Of a DNA stretch of 64,000 nt, positions 1 to 11,397 are shown piece after piece. The notes under the pieces are model-generated. The model searched no databases and was not told the DNA's origin. It worked only from the letters and a program-made list of their open reading frames with translations. Position 1 is the first letter of the stretch. Every line of letters starts with the position of its first letter. Both the position numbers and the translations under genes were made by a program. The stretch is from Gracilaria gracilis. Its lineage: Eukaryota > Rhodophyta > Florideophyceae > Gracilariales > Gracilariaceae. The stretch spans positions 372,001-436,000 of the forward strand of contig JARGSG010000209.1 of assembly GCA_030374805.1 (NCBI GenBank), written 5' to 3'.

Positions 1-174
1 GTTAGAGAAGGTGGTCGGTAGAATTACCTTCTTCGATTTGATAGGATGTACCCTTACGTCCTCCCGTCATTATAAGAAGATGCAGGGCTTTAAATATTCA
101 TAAAACAATCATAAGTGAAAACCGTCGTCGACAGCTGTCCGAGGTGTCGTCCAGCTTCACCGGCCACGGCGCGT

Positions 175-248
175 GAACAGCGGTCCGGGGTGGAGTCGCG
201 CTTCATCAGTGCCGTGATGAAGCGCCACTCCACCCCGGACCGATGTCC
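175..248. repeat. Hairpin-forming inverted repeat, copy 1
   Basis: Two 34-bp arms around a 6-bp loop (GTGCCG). The arms start with GAACAGCGGTCCGGGGTGGA and differ from a perfect pair at a few positions. The left arm of the hairpin is itself a variant of the 46-bp tandem unit. Confidence 0.85.
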
Positions 249-411
249 GAAATATTAAATTTTGTTTTCGCGTGGACAGCGGTCCGAGGTGTCGTCCAGC
301 TTCATCAGCCACGGCACGTGGACAGCGGTCCGAGGTGTCGCCCAGCTTCATCAGCCACGGCGCGTGGACAGCGGTCCGAGGTGTCTTCCAGCTTCATCAG
401 CCACGGCGCCT

Positions 412-485
412 GGACAGCGGTCCGGGGTGGAGTGGCGCTTCATCAGTGCCGTGATGAAGCGCCACTCCACCCCGGACCGCTGTCC
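412..485. repeat. Hairpin-forming inverted repeat, copy 2 (perfect)
   Basis: Arms of 34 bp are perfectly complementary around a 6-bp loop. The same 74-bp length recurs in all three copies of the array, so the hairpin is a unit and not a chance palindrome. Confidence 0.92.
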
Positions 486-600
486 GAAAAATTGATTTTT
501 TTTTCCGTGGACAGCCGTCCGGGGTGTCGTCCAACTTCTTTGGCCACAGCACGTGGACAGCCGTCCGAGGTGTCGTCCACATTCATCGCCCACTGCGCAT

Positions 601-674
601 AGACAGCGGTCCGGGATGATGTGACGCTTCATCAGGGCACTGATGAAGCGCCACTCCACCCCGGACCGCTGTCC
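601..674. repeat. Hairpin-forming inverted repeat, copy 3 (diverged)
   Basis: Same 74-bp length and position of the loop as the other two copies, with several mismatches in the left arm (for example GGGATGATGTGACG in place of GGGGTGGAGTGGCG). Confidence 0.82.
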
Positions 675-978
675 ACGCAGTAAACTTGACGGATGCAATT
701 CATTTTTTTTCCTTTGAAACTGGGTGCCTTTATTCTATAGCTATGCGTACTTAGTAGTTATGACGATCATTTAACTTTCTAGATAAAGCGATAGTGAATT
801 ATAAAACGTGAAATACGGAACCCCTTGAGTTCAATCCTATATTGAGCGGGCGCAGTGTTCGGTCAGGAAGTGAAGGCAACGAACGTAATTTAGAAGAGAA
901 AGTCCACTATACGTTCTCGTCAGCATTCTCGACGGTCGTAATCCGCGTTTCGAATTGTTTGAACCCATTGTATCCAAC
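675..978. other. Spacer without recognisable gene
   Basis: AT-richer stretch between the repeat array and the decayed ParB/dioxygenase ORF. It may hold the promoter of that ORF or the unlocated left part of element A. No inverted end matching the A/B termini was found. Confidence 0.5.
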
Positions 979-3900
979 ATGGCGCCTCTGAACCATAAAA
1001 GGGGGCGGGAGTCAGCGCTATCGAAAAGGAACAGCGAGGGGTCAGAAATGGCGCCGTTCACGCGAGGAAGAGGAAAGCCGAAGGTCTCCACGCCTCATAG
1101 GCGGACATCGTGTTCCGAGCGGGGAACACCGTGCGCGATCAAGAAGAAGACGATTACTCCCGTGCCACATAAGGTAAAAGGTGGCGACTCTTTATCTTTG
1201 TTCATCAGCCTTGGTAAGGACAAGAACAGGGTTGAAGTTGGTATGGCGGAAGTACGTGGCGTGGGGCCTGCTGGTGGTACCGGGAAGGGGCTCTGCCGTT
1301 AGATGCATGGCCATCTTCTAAGCGCCACTGCCTTAGAGGGTTAGGATTTGGTGGTTATCTGGAGGACGAACATTTCAAGTCATCTAGACGCGAAGTACCC
1401 TTACCGTTTCCAAGGTTCGGAGGAACCGCCGAGTAAGCTCGCCGAATTGGTATCGGCTGGGTTGTATGCCTGGGATACGTCGATGATGGCCTCAATTGAG
1501 ATTCCGCAGAGTCCCACTTCGCACCCCACTCCGCACCCTGGGGCCCGGAAGCCGTCCACCTTTCAGCCTGAGAGTAAAGATGTTGAGGAAGTCAAGGAAT
1601 CGGCTGAGCAGTCTTCTAAAACCGCCAAACTCTAGTCTCCATCAACGAGAGGAGGAAGACGAAGAGGTTCTAAAGGAATGAATAAACCGGTGGGATCAAT
1701 TGAGAGGGTTAACATCGTGGATGACTCCGATGACGATGTTCTGGAGGTTATTGGGACTAATAAGGCTTCCCTGGGTGGAACTGAGGGGGATTTGTTCGAT
1801 AAAGGAGATAAAGTTCCGTTGGATGAGGTGGACACCACGCTGCCGCTACCGAAGATATCCCTCGCCGACTGTGTTCAGCAGCGGTTGACGACGGATATCG
1901 AGATGATTGAAATCTCGAAGAAGACGGTTCGCAGTGTGAACCTAGCGCACAAGGAGGGCACGAAGAAGAAGTGCCGCAACTTTGGTTGTCTTTCCTCCGC
2001 CGGTTCGATTGCCGTTACACTTTTAGGCGATTTGGATGCGAGTGACATCGCTGACGGGAGACTTGTGCTGCCTGTAACACTTATAGACGGATATCACCGA
2101 TTTCTTGTGTTACAGGACCTGCGTGAGGAAGGAGGGAATGGGAGGATGTAGTGAAGTCTCTGGATGTTGTGTTATGGACCAGAAAGGATGGTAATCCGAT
2201 GGTCATGAATGAAGTGCTAGGACTTGGCAATCTCCTGAACGAGATGAGCTCCAATGTTCTGAAGATGTCTTTCGCAGACAATCTTCACAGCACGGTGTCC
2301 TTCGTTGAATACATCATTGAAGAGGGAGGAGTGGATGTGAGGATGGTGACGCCGAAACAGATAGCGGGCGCGTTGAAAAGAAGTGGGGTTATCGGGGACT
2401 ATAGTATGCGTAACTTGAATCGCTATGCGGCACTAGCTCTGAAGTTTGTGCAAAGCGAGGGGCTTCTCCAATTCTTTGAGAAGATGTGTGAGGAGGGACC
2501 GCCGCTGACGGTCACACAGGTGTCCAGTGACCTCCTTATGGGACTCGTAGATGGGGAATTCCGTTTCTTCGTCCGTTGCTTGCAATGGCATGTGCGACTG
2601 AGAATGTTCTCTGCAGGGAGGACGGGCCGTTTTGAGGATATGAGGAAGCACTTCTTTCAGTGTGCAATTGGTATGTTTAAGCTTTGCGACATGACTGCAA
2701 AGAGGAGGAAGATGACAGTTGAGGAAGTGATGCTGACGGTTCTCAAGATTGGAGGAAAGGGGGTATCTGTCTTGCAATATCTCGGGAAGCAAACAGCCAA
2801 AATGGAGCTCGCGGGAGCAAATTTTGTGGGACTGGATGGTGTCTAGGAGGGTGAAGACTGCAGGTAACAAGCTGGAACAACACTTTAAAGTACCGCTGCA
2901 AAGGTCAGAGGAGGAGAAGGTTGTGGAGGAGGTTATTGAAGAGGTTGATGAACCAGAGAGGATGGCCAGGGCTCCATCTGCTGAGGTGGAGAACGATCCC
3001 ATGGTGGTGGAAAGCCCTGAACCGGAACCACCGGTGTTAAGACGTAGCACAAGACGTAAGGTAGTTCCGGGTCGCTTGAGAGAAGAGAAGGTTGGACAGG
3101 TTGTGGGGAAGAAGAGGAAAACGAGGAAGAGAACTTCTGTGGTGCTTACTGACGACGAGGATGAAGATGATGTGCAACCTGCCCCGAAGCGAAGAAGGAA
3201 GGGTACGGTGAACACATCTTCTATGGACATACCTTTGGAGGTTGTTAACCTGTTCCGGAAAATGACGAGGACTGCATTGAAGAAGTTCTTTAAGAAGCAG
3301 AAAATCAATGTGATGTCGTCCAGTGAGGGGGAGGAGGATTTTGATAGTAGTGAGAAGGATAGTGGATTTGTTGGGGATGAACTGGGGAGGGAAGGTGAAG
3401 AAGGAATGTGTAGCTTTGAGGATAACAATTCGGATGTTCTCCCGAAGGGGATGAAGACAGCTGGGAAGTACACCGGGGGATCAGATATGTCGTGGAAGAA
3501 TATGGTGAGTGCACTGCCGAGTGAGTGGCCGGAAGGGAAGAATGCTGTGAAACACCAGCACCCGTGGATGGATATGCTTCACCTACAAAAGCAGCATAGG
3601 GCGGGGTGTTTAACGGTGGAGGATTTGAGGTCGGTGCAACACGCGGTGTACTGGCATGCAGCCCGGAATGTGCACAAGGAACTGGGGACTACGAAAGAAC
3701 CAGTTCTTGGGGTGAAGCTGCCGTTGAAGGGAAAGCCGAAAGGAGAGGAAGAGGCTCTTTGGATGGCAGAGATGGAGAGGGATGACCTCGCGCGAGAGTA
3801 TTTTGCAGCGAAGAGAATGGAGTTGATGGAGAGAGGATTCTGTGTGCTGGAGGAATTTGGAAGTGACGAAGGCATGTCAGATGAGGCGAAAAAGAGGGGG

Positions 3901-4845
3901 GCGGTGTTGGATGAAGATGTGACAGAGAGTATGTTGGAGTTCTTGGACAAGGATTTCTTGGAACAGCCGGACCTCAAGATCGAGAAGAACCGCAAGAGAT
4001 GGAACCCTATCATCAATGCGAGAGATGGGAAGGAGGCGGGGGATAGGATGCAGGGCATTGGGCGATACATTACCACGAAGAAGGGGATTGTGGATTACAT
4101 GGAATCAAATGAGAAGAATGTGTTGATGGTGAGAAAGAGGGCGTTTTTGGATGCTAAGTTTGGGTAGATAGCAGCCGCTCTTCGTCTGTGTAACAACAGT
4201 AGGGCGAAGGAGAGAATGTATGCGCCGGAAACAGGAGAAGGTGTGTTGTGTACGGGGGAGGGATGCCCGAGGCAGGTGTTGCACACCGATTTCCGAGGGT
4301 TGAAGAATGTGGAGAAGAACAATGGGGAGATTCCAGGATTCTTCATGATGGCCTCCGGGGGGAGCTCTTTTATGATATGGGTATGTGAGAGGTCACATAA
4401 TATGTATGTGACGGATGACAAGAGTTTGAAGAGGCTGTCTCGTACGATGGTTGTGAAGAAGTTCAGGGTTCTACCGTACTCCATGTTGATTGGAAGGGGA
4501 GATGTGTTTCATGCTGGGGCTGGGTACATGGATGCGGTGGTGAAAGAGAATTGTCTACGGTATCATATGTACTTTGTGCCCGAGGGATACAAGCTCCCTG
4601 ATGCTATGCACAGGCAGCCTGCTTTTCGGCCCAAATTACTAGATGAGAAATTTGGACTCTGGGAAGACCCGAACGACCAGCTGGACGAGGAGGAAAGTTC
4701 TGTGAGCAACTTTGAAATTGAGGAAGAGCAAGTTGGAGAGGAGGATTAAGAAGAGGAAGATGACGAGGTACAAGGCCACAAGACGGATAACATGGATGGA
4801 GACTACGAGGAGGGACCGATGATAATGGATCATGAGGAGGACTAG
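979..4845 (+). pseudogene. ParB-like + 2OG-Fe(II) dioxygenase-like ORF, broken
   Basis: A ~1.3-kilocodon ORF read mostly in one frame. I set the start at ATG 979. In-frame stops occur at 1300, 1342, 1633, 4165 and 4747. A frame change near 2148 is reversed near 2846. The first part is disordered. A ParB/sulfiredoxin-like fold is suggested by LPVTLIDGYHR (core 2083-2100) followed by a VVLW strand and a helical segment. The middle (~2900-3450) is acidic, Lys-rich and low in complexity, including KRRRK stretches that could act as nuclear localisation signals. The C-terminal part looks like a double-stranded beta-helix dioxygenase: HTD at 4282-4290, distal His at 4510 (FHAGAGY), and Arg at 4558 (LRYHMYF), which fits the HxD...H...R metal and co-substrate set. 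Targets are unknown. ParB-like domains often accompany DNA-modification enzymes, so a DNA or chromatin role is inferred. The dioxygenase call is firmer than the ParB call. Confidence 0.6.
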
Positions 4846-5047
4846 ATAAAAAATGTTGGGCGTGTAGTGTTATGTGTGTCAGAGTGAGGTTACTAGACTA
4901 GTACTGAGAAATGAACGAATGTTTTGATACAATGTGAGCATAAAAGGATTGTTGAAGAAAGAAAATGAGTTACAAAGCGTGGGGTAAGGAGAGAGAGTAT
5001 TGTGCGTAGATATCTTTTTTACACAATGACCCAAAGTAGTACTGGTA

Positions 5048-5871
5048 CTAAAAGAGAATGTCTTTTCTAAGGACATTGACATAGTTGGTGTGAAAAGGGG
5101 CAGAGTCAGCCAAGCCCGCTCTCTTGGTTTCCTCGGAGGGAAGGTAGAAGTAAGCATTTCTGAATTCGTACTCAGAGAATGAGGCGTGGAAGGAAAAAAG
5201 AATGCTGCCGTAGGCGAGGAGGGATTGTACTGTGGAGGGGATATTGTAGGAGATAGCTGTTTTGGAGGAGACTATGCCGAGTAGTTCCTTCATTATAGTT
5301 GAGACTATGGTATTGTAGCGGGTGACCACGTCATTTATGGTAATGAAGCCGGGGGAGAATCCGACTAGGTTGAATGAAGAGATCCAGACGAGCTTTTCGT
5401 AGTAGGATTTAGAGAAGGCGTGTCCGTCAACGATATTGCAAATGAGACCTGCGTTAAAGAAGCGTTGCGCTAGTGCGAAAGCCCATTTTCCGGTGAGAGT
5501 TGTGAGGCCGTTGGGAGTAAGAGGGTGACGTCATCCTGTGGAGGTGCAGCGAGAGTGGGTACGGCGATGTAAACAACTGCTCTTGTGGTGTGATGAAGAC
5601 CATGTTTTGAAAGAATGGGAAGAATGTGGCCGTCCTGAATGAAGACCAAGTCCTGTCTGCGAGATGGAGGGCAGGAGCGAATTACTGTTTCCAACAAGTT
5701 GCTCCTGCCGCAGAAGAAAATGGGACTTTGCGGAATGCTGTCTGCGGCTATGAAATCTTAGAGTGAAAGAATGGTATCTTGAGGGGTACCGTGGTCGTAA
5801 AGCATGGAGCCAATGCGGCCTCTGCATATAACAACAGCTGGGGCAGAGAGAAATGAGGAAGGCGAGGTCAT
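5048..5871 (-). pseudogene. Ketopantoate reductase (PanE/ApbA)-like gene, element A copy
   Basis: Reads from ATG 5871 to stop 5048, about 274 residues, with one in-frame TAA (5758-5760) and one single-base frame slip near 5540. The N-terminus has a degenerate Rossmann start (VVICRGRIGSML). The middle has FIQDGHILPIL and a T-G-K-W-A-F segment. The C-terminal half has YYEKLVWISSFNLVG, like the helical domain of 2-dehydropantoate 2-reductase family proteins. Family members reduce a keto acid with NADPH; the real substrate here is unknown. The gene is divergent from the coiled-coil ORF at 6386 and convergent with the ParB/dioxygenase ORF. The B copy has CAA where this copy has the TAA, so the stop is a recent C-to-T change. 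Confidence 0.6.
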
Positions 5872-6385
5872 TATGTCGAATTTGTTGGATGCTGTGAGGA
5901 GATATTGTGCTAGAGGAGAGGAAGGGAGAGATGCTTAAGTAGAGAACGGCTTTGCCGATGTATACATCGATAAAGTGGTTTCAGAGGAAAAGACAGTTTT
6001 TATGACTAGGTAGTTGAAAGAATGAGGTAGGTGGGTATGAAGGGATTAGGATTGTTGAATGTGTTTATGAAAAGAGAGGTCTCGAAATGACGTATAAAGT
6101 GGAAGATTTAATGGTAAGGAGTTAAGGAACGGGCGCTGTGGATTGGTTTTGTGGGATGGTACTGAAAGGAAAAAACGAAAATATGGAAAATCTGGGAGAA
6201 ATGGAATTTTGGGGAATGGCGGGAAATTGAGGTATAGAAAATTGTGACACAAATAGGCCTGCGAGTTAGAGGGGTGTGTGGCCACGAGTGTAACGGCTGT
6301 GATCAGGGGCGGCAAGGACGAGAGTTGTTGTAAGTCTCTGAGGCCTGTTCAAGTCGTTTATCGCCGGACGCCGTCTTTTCTCGGG
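5872..6385. promoter_or_regulatory. Divergent promoter region in element A
   Basis: This 514-bp spacer separates the minus-strand reductase-like gene from the plus-strand coiled-coil ORF. A matching spacer of the same length is kept in element B (12962-13475). Conservation of length and sequence in a non-coding stretch suggests a shared bidirectional promoter. No core promoter motif could be fixed with certainty. Confidence 0.5.
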
Positions 6386-7342
6386 ATGTCGAATGGATAC
6401 GTTGGTGACGAGGAGCTAATGGCTCTGCTGCATAGGACGGAAGTATCAGAGATGCCGCCGCGGAAGGAGGGAGGAGGTACTGAAAGGGTTTGTGTGATTC
6501 AAACGGTTTGTAATGGGGATAAAGGAGTCGGTGGAGGTGATGGGGGTGGGGATGGAGGAGGAGGACCGGATAGAAGGTTTATGGGGGAGATGGAGGAACG
6601 GGTGAGGAAGCTTTGGGAGAGTTTGAAGGAGCACTTCGATGACATGCTGTCGGAGATGGTGGCACACATGGGAGGGATGGTGATGAGTGTGTCGGAGGTT
6701 GGGGTGCCGATGGAATTGATTTCGACGATTCGGAAGAGGATGAAGTTGAATGGGGTGGGGGCTGTTGGACATGTGAATGGGATGCTGGAGTGCGTGGGGA
6801 GGGAGATGGGGAGGCTGCGAAAGGAGAATATGGGGCTGAAGGGTAGGGTTGAAATAATGGAGGAACAAGTAAGACAGGTGGAGAAGGCGTGCAAATTGCT
6901 GATGGATTTGAAGGAAATGGTGAGGGGAGGAGGAGTAGGGGTGGGAGAGGGAGTAGGTAAAGGGTCGCCTGTGACGCCTGGTTCTCGGGATGGGCGGGGG
7001 AGTGTGAGGGAGAGGGGGAGAGAAGAGGAGGGAGGAGAAGGTGTGGGGAGTCGACTGAAGAAGAGGAGGAAGGGTGGGGTGATGGTGGACGAGGATGGGA
7101 AGGTGTTTGTGCCGCCGCAGCTGCCGGATGGTGCGCCGTCGGTGGGGTTCGGGAGTGCGGCGGCGGCTGCGAGGACGGCGGAGCGTATATTGGAGGAGCA
7201 GGAGGAGAAGAGGTTGGGAGGTGTTGGAAGCCGCTTTGAGGCTAGGAGAGTGTACCAGAATGGGGAGAGTTGTTCGTTGGACTTCTTTACCTTCACGTTT
7301 AGGGAAACTGAGACTCAGGATCCGAATGCGGAGTTGGAGTAA
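6386..7342 (+). CDS. Element-encoded coiled-coil protein (intact copy)
   Basis: 318 residues if read from ATG 6386 (MSNGYVGDEEL). An in-frame GTG at 6278 is less likely in a eukaryote. Layout: a short acidic N-terminus, a Gly/Asp-rich linker, a long helical region with heptad character (LRKENMGLKGRVEIMEEQVRQ, roughly residues 145-205), a Gly/Arg-rich basic stretch with KKRRK (possible nuclear import signal), then a conserved C-terminus (DEDGKVFVPPQLPDG...). No catalytic domain is recognised. The mirror copy in B is frameshifted, so this is the only intact version. Lying next to the element end, it may be an end-binding accessory protein like TnpA of CACTA elements; that is inference from position and coiled coil only. 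Confidence 0.7.
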   Translation: MSNGYVGDEELMALLHRTEVSEMPPRKEGGGTERVCVIQTVCNGDKGVGGGDGGGDGGGGPDRRFMGEMEERVRKLWESLKEHFDDMLSEMVAHMGGMVMSVSEVGVPMELISTIRKRMKLNGVGAVGHVNGMLECVGREMGRLRKENMGLKGRVEIMEEQVRQVEKACKLLMDLKEMVRGGGVGVGEGVGKGSPVTPGSRDGRGSVRERGREEEGGEGVGSRLKKRRKGGVMVDEDGKVFVPPQLPDGAPSVGFGSAAAAARTAERILEEQEEKRLGGVGSRFEARRVYQNGESCSLDFFTFTFRETETQDPNAELE

Positions 7343-7605
7343 ACCAGCGCTGGTCACCCGAGAGTAAATTTTTTGAGTGATTTTGACGCATGCGACGAAT
7401 GTGAGGTAACGGGCAGTGGCGCACGAACTGCAAACTAGCATACAACTTCAACAAATGGAGTTCAAATGCGGCACATGGAAATGCGATTTCCAAAAAAAAA
7501 ATTTGCCTTGCCAACTAGCGCAATCTGCGAAATTGCTAGGTTTTTCGGACTTTTATTTTCATAACTAGCCATCTAGCATACTAAACTAACATTCCGAGAA
7601 CACCG
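7343..7605. repeat. Element A terminal and subterminal repeat region
   Basis: Contains a cluster of CTAG-core motifs (AACTAGC/GCTAGTT) near 7430, 7513, 7536, 7563, 7572 and 7581, then the terminal CCGAGAACACCG. The same set appears in mirror order at the left end of B. Motif clusters next to short inverted ends are typical of CACTA-like transposons, where they bind the transposition proteins. Confidence 0.75.
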
Positions 7606-9244
7606 AAGTTATCTTGCCTCGTATCATACTTGCGATAAACAGCACAACACAGTGCTTTTAAGAATGGGAAATGTCCCTGTCCGGGCATTCCGGTTTCACG
7701 GAGACTACTGGCGACAGAACCAGCTTTCCGTTGCACCGTACCGTTCCTCCGTTCTGCGCGCTCTTCATTGATGTCCCCATCCAAAAACCTCCGAAAGAAG
7801 CGATGAGCGACGTCGAACCGAATAATTGCCACAACATGTTTTGCCGTACCTTTCCGGCGACATAACTTTATCCAATAGCAGAGACGGTCTTTACCTCTAC
7901 AGTTTTTCTGTGACAGTTTCACCCCAGAAATGTCATGACCAGAGACAGATATTGGTCCTAATGGTGTCGTAGAAGTAAGGTCGCAACAACGGAGTTTATC
8001 ATTAGCATTATGAAACCTTTCGTGCAGGTTACCACCCCAGCGTGTGCGTAAACCATAAGAGTACGATCCCATCGACATTCTGGGCTCTTAAGTTCGGGAA
8101 AAGGTGGGTAGAGTTTTTGTCGGCGATTCACAGAGGTATTCTTTGTTATCCACAGCATGCGGCTTACTTATCAGCCGAAAAATGTCTGACAGAGGGGAGG
8201 AGAAGTGCGTAAGTCATGAAGCGTACTCCCTGCACGGGAAAGGTGCGCAAAGAGCGCAACGATTAGTCGATGAACATCAGAGTTTCGTTCAATTGAACCT
8301 GAAGAGTCTCAGGATCGTTCGATGTGATGACATTTTGTAACGGTGGGGAACATCTCAGGTCATGGTGAGCACTGCACAGCACCCTGTTTTTTATGCAGCG
8401 AATATGGCCTACCAAGCTCTCTTTCGAAATAATGTAAAAATTCCTCCGATGATCACGGACTGTTGCTTATCACTATCTCAACAGCGATAAGCAAGACGTG
8501 GTAATTGGCAGAAAGCCCTATGGATTGGACTATTTGCTAATCATAATAACACTTAGGACATATCCATGTCCAATTAAAAGAGCCGTAGAAGAAACCAAAG
8601 TTCTGCACAACAGAAACTCTTATCTGCATACCATGGTACATATCACGACAGCGCATCTCAGTTCTGCTGTTCATATCAACTTGTTTGCCAAATTCCATTT
8701 CAGAAGTTGAAGAAAATGTGTTTGCAGACTGAATGAGACCCGCCAAAATGAGCGCCAAAATTTTATACCTGACAAGCAGAGCTCGGAGGAGGCAGCACAG
8801 AAAATATAACCTGGAATTGCGTTCGTCTTCTACACCATCCAAACAGTGCAAACCGCAGCACGCTTCGTACTCTTTGACCGCACTTCCAATGCTGTCATAT
8901 TTCAGGGTTATACACCATAATGCAACCGAACGTGCTAAGCAACAAAGAACACACGACAATGTGCGAGAAAGATCCCGAGTGCAATGGAAAAATGGTTGGA
9001 GAGTTTACCTGGGAGCGAGATGATGGAGAAGAGTTTGCGGTTAGGGCGTTACAATCTGTAGACGAAAACCAATTGTGTGAAACTCTGCCATACTGTTCGA
9101 AGTGGCACCAGACAAGCTAACTCTATCTGGCAAAGCCGTCGTTAATCAAACGAACCTACGCGGATAAGAAGAAATTTGGTTTGTTTCATTTTGTTTCTGA
9201 AAGGATCTTTCGTAGAATTTGTTCCCAAATGAACTAGCACAGAA
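7606..9244. other. 1.6 kb between element A and the piggyBac ORF, unassigned
   Basis: No convincing gene. A minus-strand open stretch at 7581-8078 and another at 8537-8959 have no recognisable domain. The region probably holds the 5' part of the piggyBac element and older retroelement remains. The 8 bases after the A end are AAGTTATC, and no partner copy is visible in the window. Confidence 0.4.
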
Positions 9245-10940
9245 TTGTTGAGAAGAATGAAACGAACCAAACCATTGAGAACGGATGAGCTACTGGCATA
9301 CTTCGGCTTAGAGCCGGCTACCTCTATATACGGCTTCAACCGATTCCGTGATTACTGGTGTATATCGGAGCTGTTGAACATACCTTTTTTACACAGAGTC
9401 ATGGGAAGAGATGGTTTTACTAACAAAAGAGCCCCATTGCGCATTTATCCTACATATGATGCAGATGTAGCCCTACGAGATCCCTTGTGGCACTCGCGTC
9501 AAATCTTGGAGCATTTTGCTCGAAACGCTGCTACGATGGCCATCCCACTTGGGGTGAGCTCTCTAGATGAGAACACCATAAGGTGCAAGGGGCAGACAAG
9601 AGCACGAACAAATACGAAAAGTAAGCCCGTAAAGTTTGGCATACGGTTTTACGCTGTGATGGGTTGGACGCACGCCTATTTCCACTCCTTGCAAGACAAT
9701 GGTTCTGGAAACCAGACGGGGCAATCACCTGTAGAACGCTACACAAAACTATTTCGGAAAATGCGTGAACCAGTGAGTCGGAGTATAGATGGAAACTTAG
9801 TACCCACATCGAAGGCATCGGCATTGTGGTGTGCACAACTGGCGCACCAGACGTTACTTCGGCCCACGCCACTCCAGGGACGCCTAGCGGTGATGGATAA
9901 CTTTTACACGCGACATGTGCTTGCCCGTCAAATCCAGCTTCTTCCTGGTAGAAAATGTAACGCCCTCGGCACCGTACGGTTGAACAATGTCGACGGAGTC
10001 AACCGCCCTGCACTCAAAGAGGCAATTGAAGCTATCAAACAGGCAGATTGTGGGGAATGGAGACTTGGTGCAGGTGTTCGAGAAAATGAATGGTGGGAAC
10101 GATACTAACAATTCAGCAAAGAACGCCGGCTACGTCGTGTTCAAAGATCGTGCTGTAGTAGTATTTTACTCCAATGACCTTGCGAATACACCTAGAATTC
10201 GTAACCATAAACCAGATGACCATGCCGTTTCATGTGTGCATGGCCTGGCGCCATTACAGAGATGGATTTGGAACGAATCAATGCAGCGTTCAATTATCCT
10301 TGCTCCCGCACTAATTGTGGCATACAACCTGTTTATGAATGGCGTTTACAGGTTTGATCAATTTCGATCTACTTCGCCTACCATGCGCAAGGAACGACGA
10401 GTTACCATGAGCCTCTTGACGTTTATTCTCGACTCAAGCATTCTTAACGCGCACGTAATTCTAAAAGCATTAACAACATTAAGAGAGGCTGTCATTGACA
10501 TGGGGCAAATGAAGAATCGGATCATTTTGGGGTTGGTCAAAGATCACGTCGAGTATAAGCAAAAGCAAGCCGCCTTGTCATTTCCAAATGCGCCCAATTA
10601 TACTAATGAGGAAAAGTAAGAAGCCCAAACTCCCGATAAGTCAACACACCTTCTTCTGGAAACAAATGGCCGACAGAGTATCCGTTGTCTACTTTGTAAA
10701 CTGCTTTCAGAAAAGCAGAGCGGCATATACACGATGTACTTCTGTTCGAAGTGTAGACAAGGCTTCCATGTGAATTGTTTCAGATTATACTATCACCATG
10801 AATTGTTTCGTTTCGCTCGACCAGAATTGTACCACGCAATTGTTCGGGCGAAATCTTCGTTGTCCACCGACCATCACCGCCAGAGAAGAAGTAAAGTAAC
10901 CCCCACCCTAAATACAGCAATCCTTCCGTTCAAGAATTAA
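9245..10940 (+). pseudogene. piggyBac-like transposase, broken (copy 1)
   Basis: DDE_Tnp_1_7 type transposase. The three expected Asp positions are visible: SLDENTIRCKG (~9565), VMDNFYTR (~9890) and, in another frame, NGVYRFDQFRS (~10335-10370). A C-terminal Cys/His domain follows (RCLLCK...YFCSKCRQGFHVNC, ~10680-10780), as in piggyBac proteins. One frame change near 10070 separates the second and third Asp, and TAA at 10617-10619 interrupts the frame before the zinc domain. The first likely ATG is 9257; sequence before it shows no clear N-terminus. It is convergent with a small Cys-rich ORF. It is inactive as it stands, but little diverged. Confidence 0.8.
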
Positions 10941-10942
10941 AT

Positions 10943-11296
10943 CTACTTCGTCTTGGATCCCAAATAGGCACCTGCTGGGTCTGGCTAACGTCTGCGTATA
11001 CCCTCTAAAACACAGTTTGGGATTTGAATTCGTACCTCCTTCCCCACGACTCCATAACGTTCTTAAATGAAAGCTTTGTATGCTTGCTCTCGTGCAATGT
11101 TGTTATCCGGTGGCAGGGAGGAGCACAAGGGCAATTCTATTTCCACTCTTTCAATGACAGCACTTCCATATTGCATAAAGTAGCATGGCGTACCACCGCA
11201 TTGCTCACATGCACAATCCTCGTTATAAACTGTGAGATAAAAGAGAATGTAACAAGGTTGTCTTTCATCTGATGTGTTTTTGTCACAGAGCGCCAT
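10943..11296 (-). pseudogene. Small Cys-rich ORF convergent with the piggyBac transposase
   Basis: From ATG 11296 the frame gives ERQPCYILFYL, then a Cys-rich CACEQCGGTPCYFMQYG. After a TAA at 11063 the same frame continues with RYGVVGKEVRIQIPNCVLEG and runs to 10943, with one further internal stop. Cys spacing suggests metal binding. The ORF ends within 3 bp of the piggyBac ORF end, so it may be a second gene of that element. No family is recognised with confidence. Confidence 0.45.
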
Positions 11297-11397
11297 CGCA
11301 GGCCCTAGGAAAAAACTTTTTATAAATGGCGCACTACGTTTTGCAAAAAGTAACACATGGCGTAGAAAACTTTTGTTTTTGTTGTAGAGATGGCGTA

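Larger units (their letters stand above)
120..674. repeat. Composite tandem/inverted repeat array
   Basis: The block is built from a ~46-bp unit, beginning GTGGACAGCGGTCCGAGGTG and ending near CAGCCACGGCGC, repeated with small changes. Clear direct copies start near 274, 320 and 365, with more diverged ones near 131, 511 and 552. The direct copies alternate with three 74-bp hairpins described separately. Several overlapping short ORFs on both strands are by-products of the repeat and are not genes. I see no match to a known satellite; it may be internal to, or flanking, large element A. Confidence 0.9.
979..7605. mobile_element. Large Plavaka-type element A (right part; left end not found)
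   Basis: The right end at 7605 (reading ...CCGAGAACACCG) is the mirror image of the left end of element B at 11742. The 2295 bp inside it (5311-7605) align in inverse orientation with 2296 bp of B (11742-14037). Going inwards A holds a coiled-coil ORF, a ketopantoate-reductase-like gene and a ParB/2OG-dioxygenase ORF. No transposase is seen in the visible part, so its assignment to the Plavaka group rests on homology to B. The left boundary may lie outside the window; the start given here is only the first supported coding base. Confidence 0.72.

Noticed and set aside
840..880. CAGTGTTCGG near 856 as the possible left end of element A
   Set aside because: Only ten bases resemble the B end; the following sequence does not match, and the preceding 8 bases do not match the 8 bases after the right end of A.
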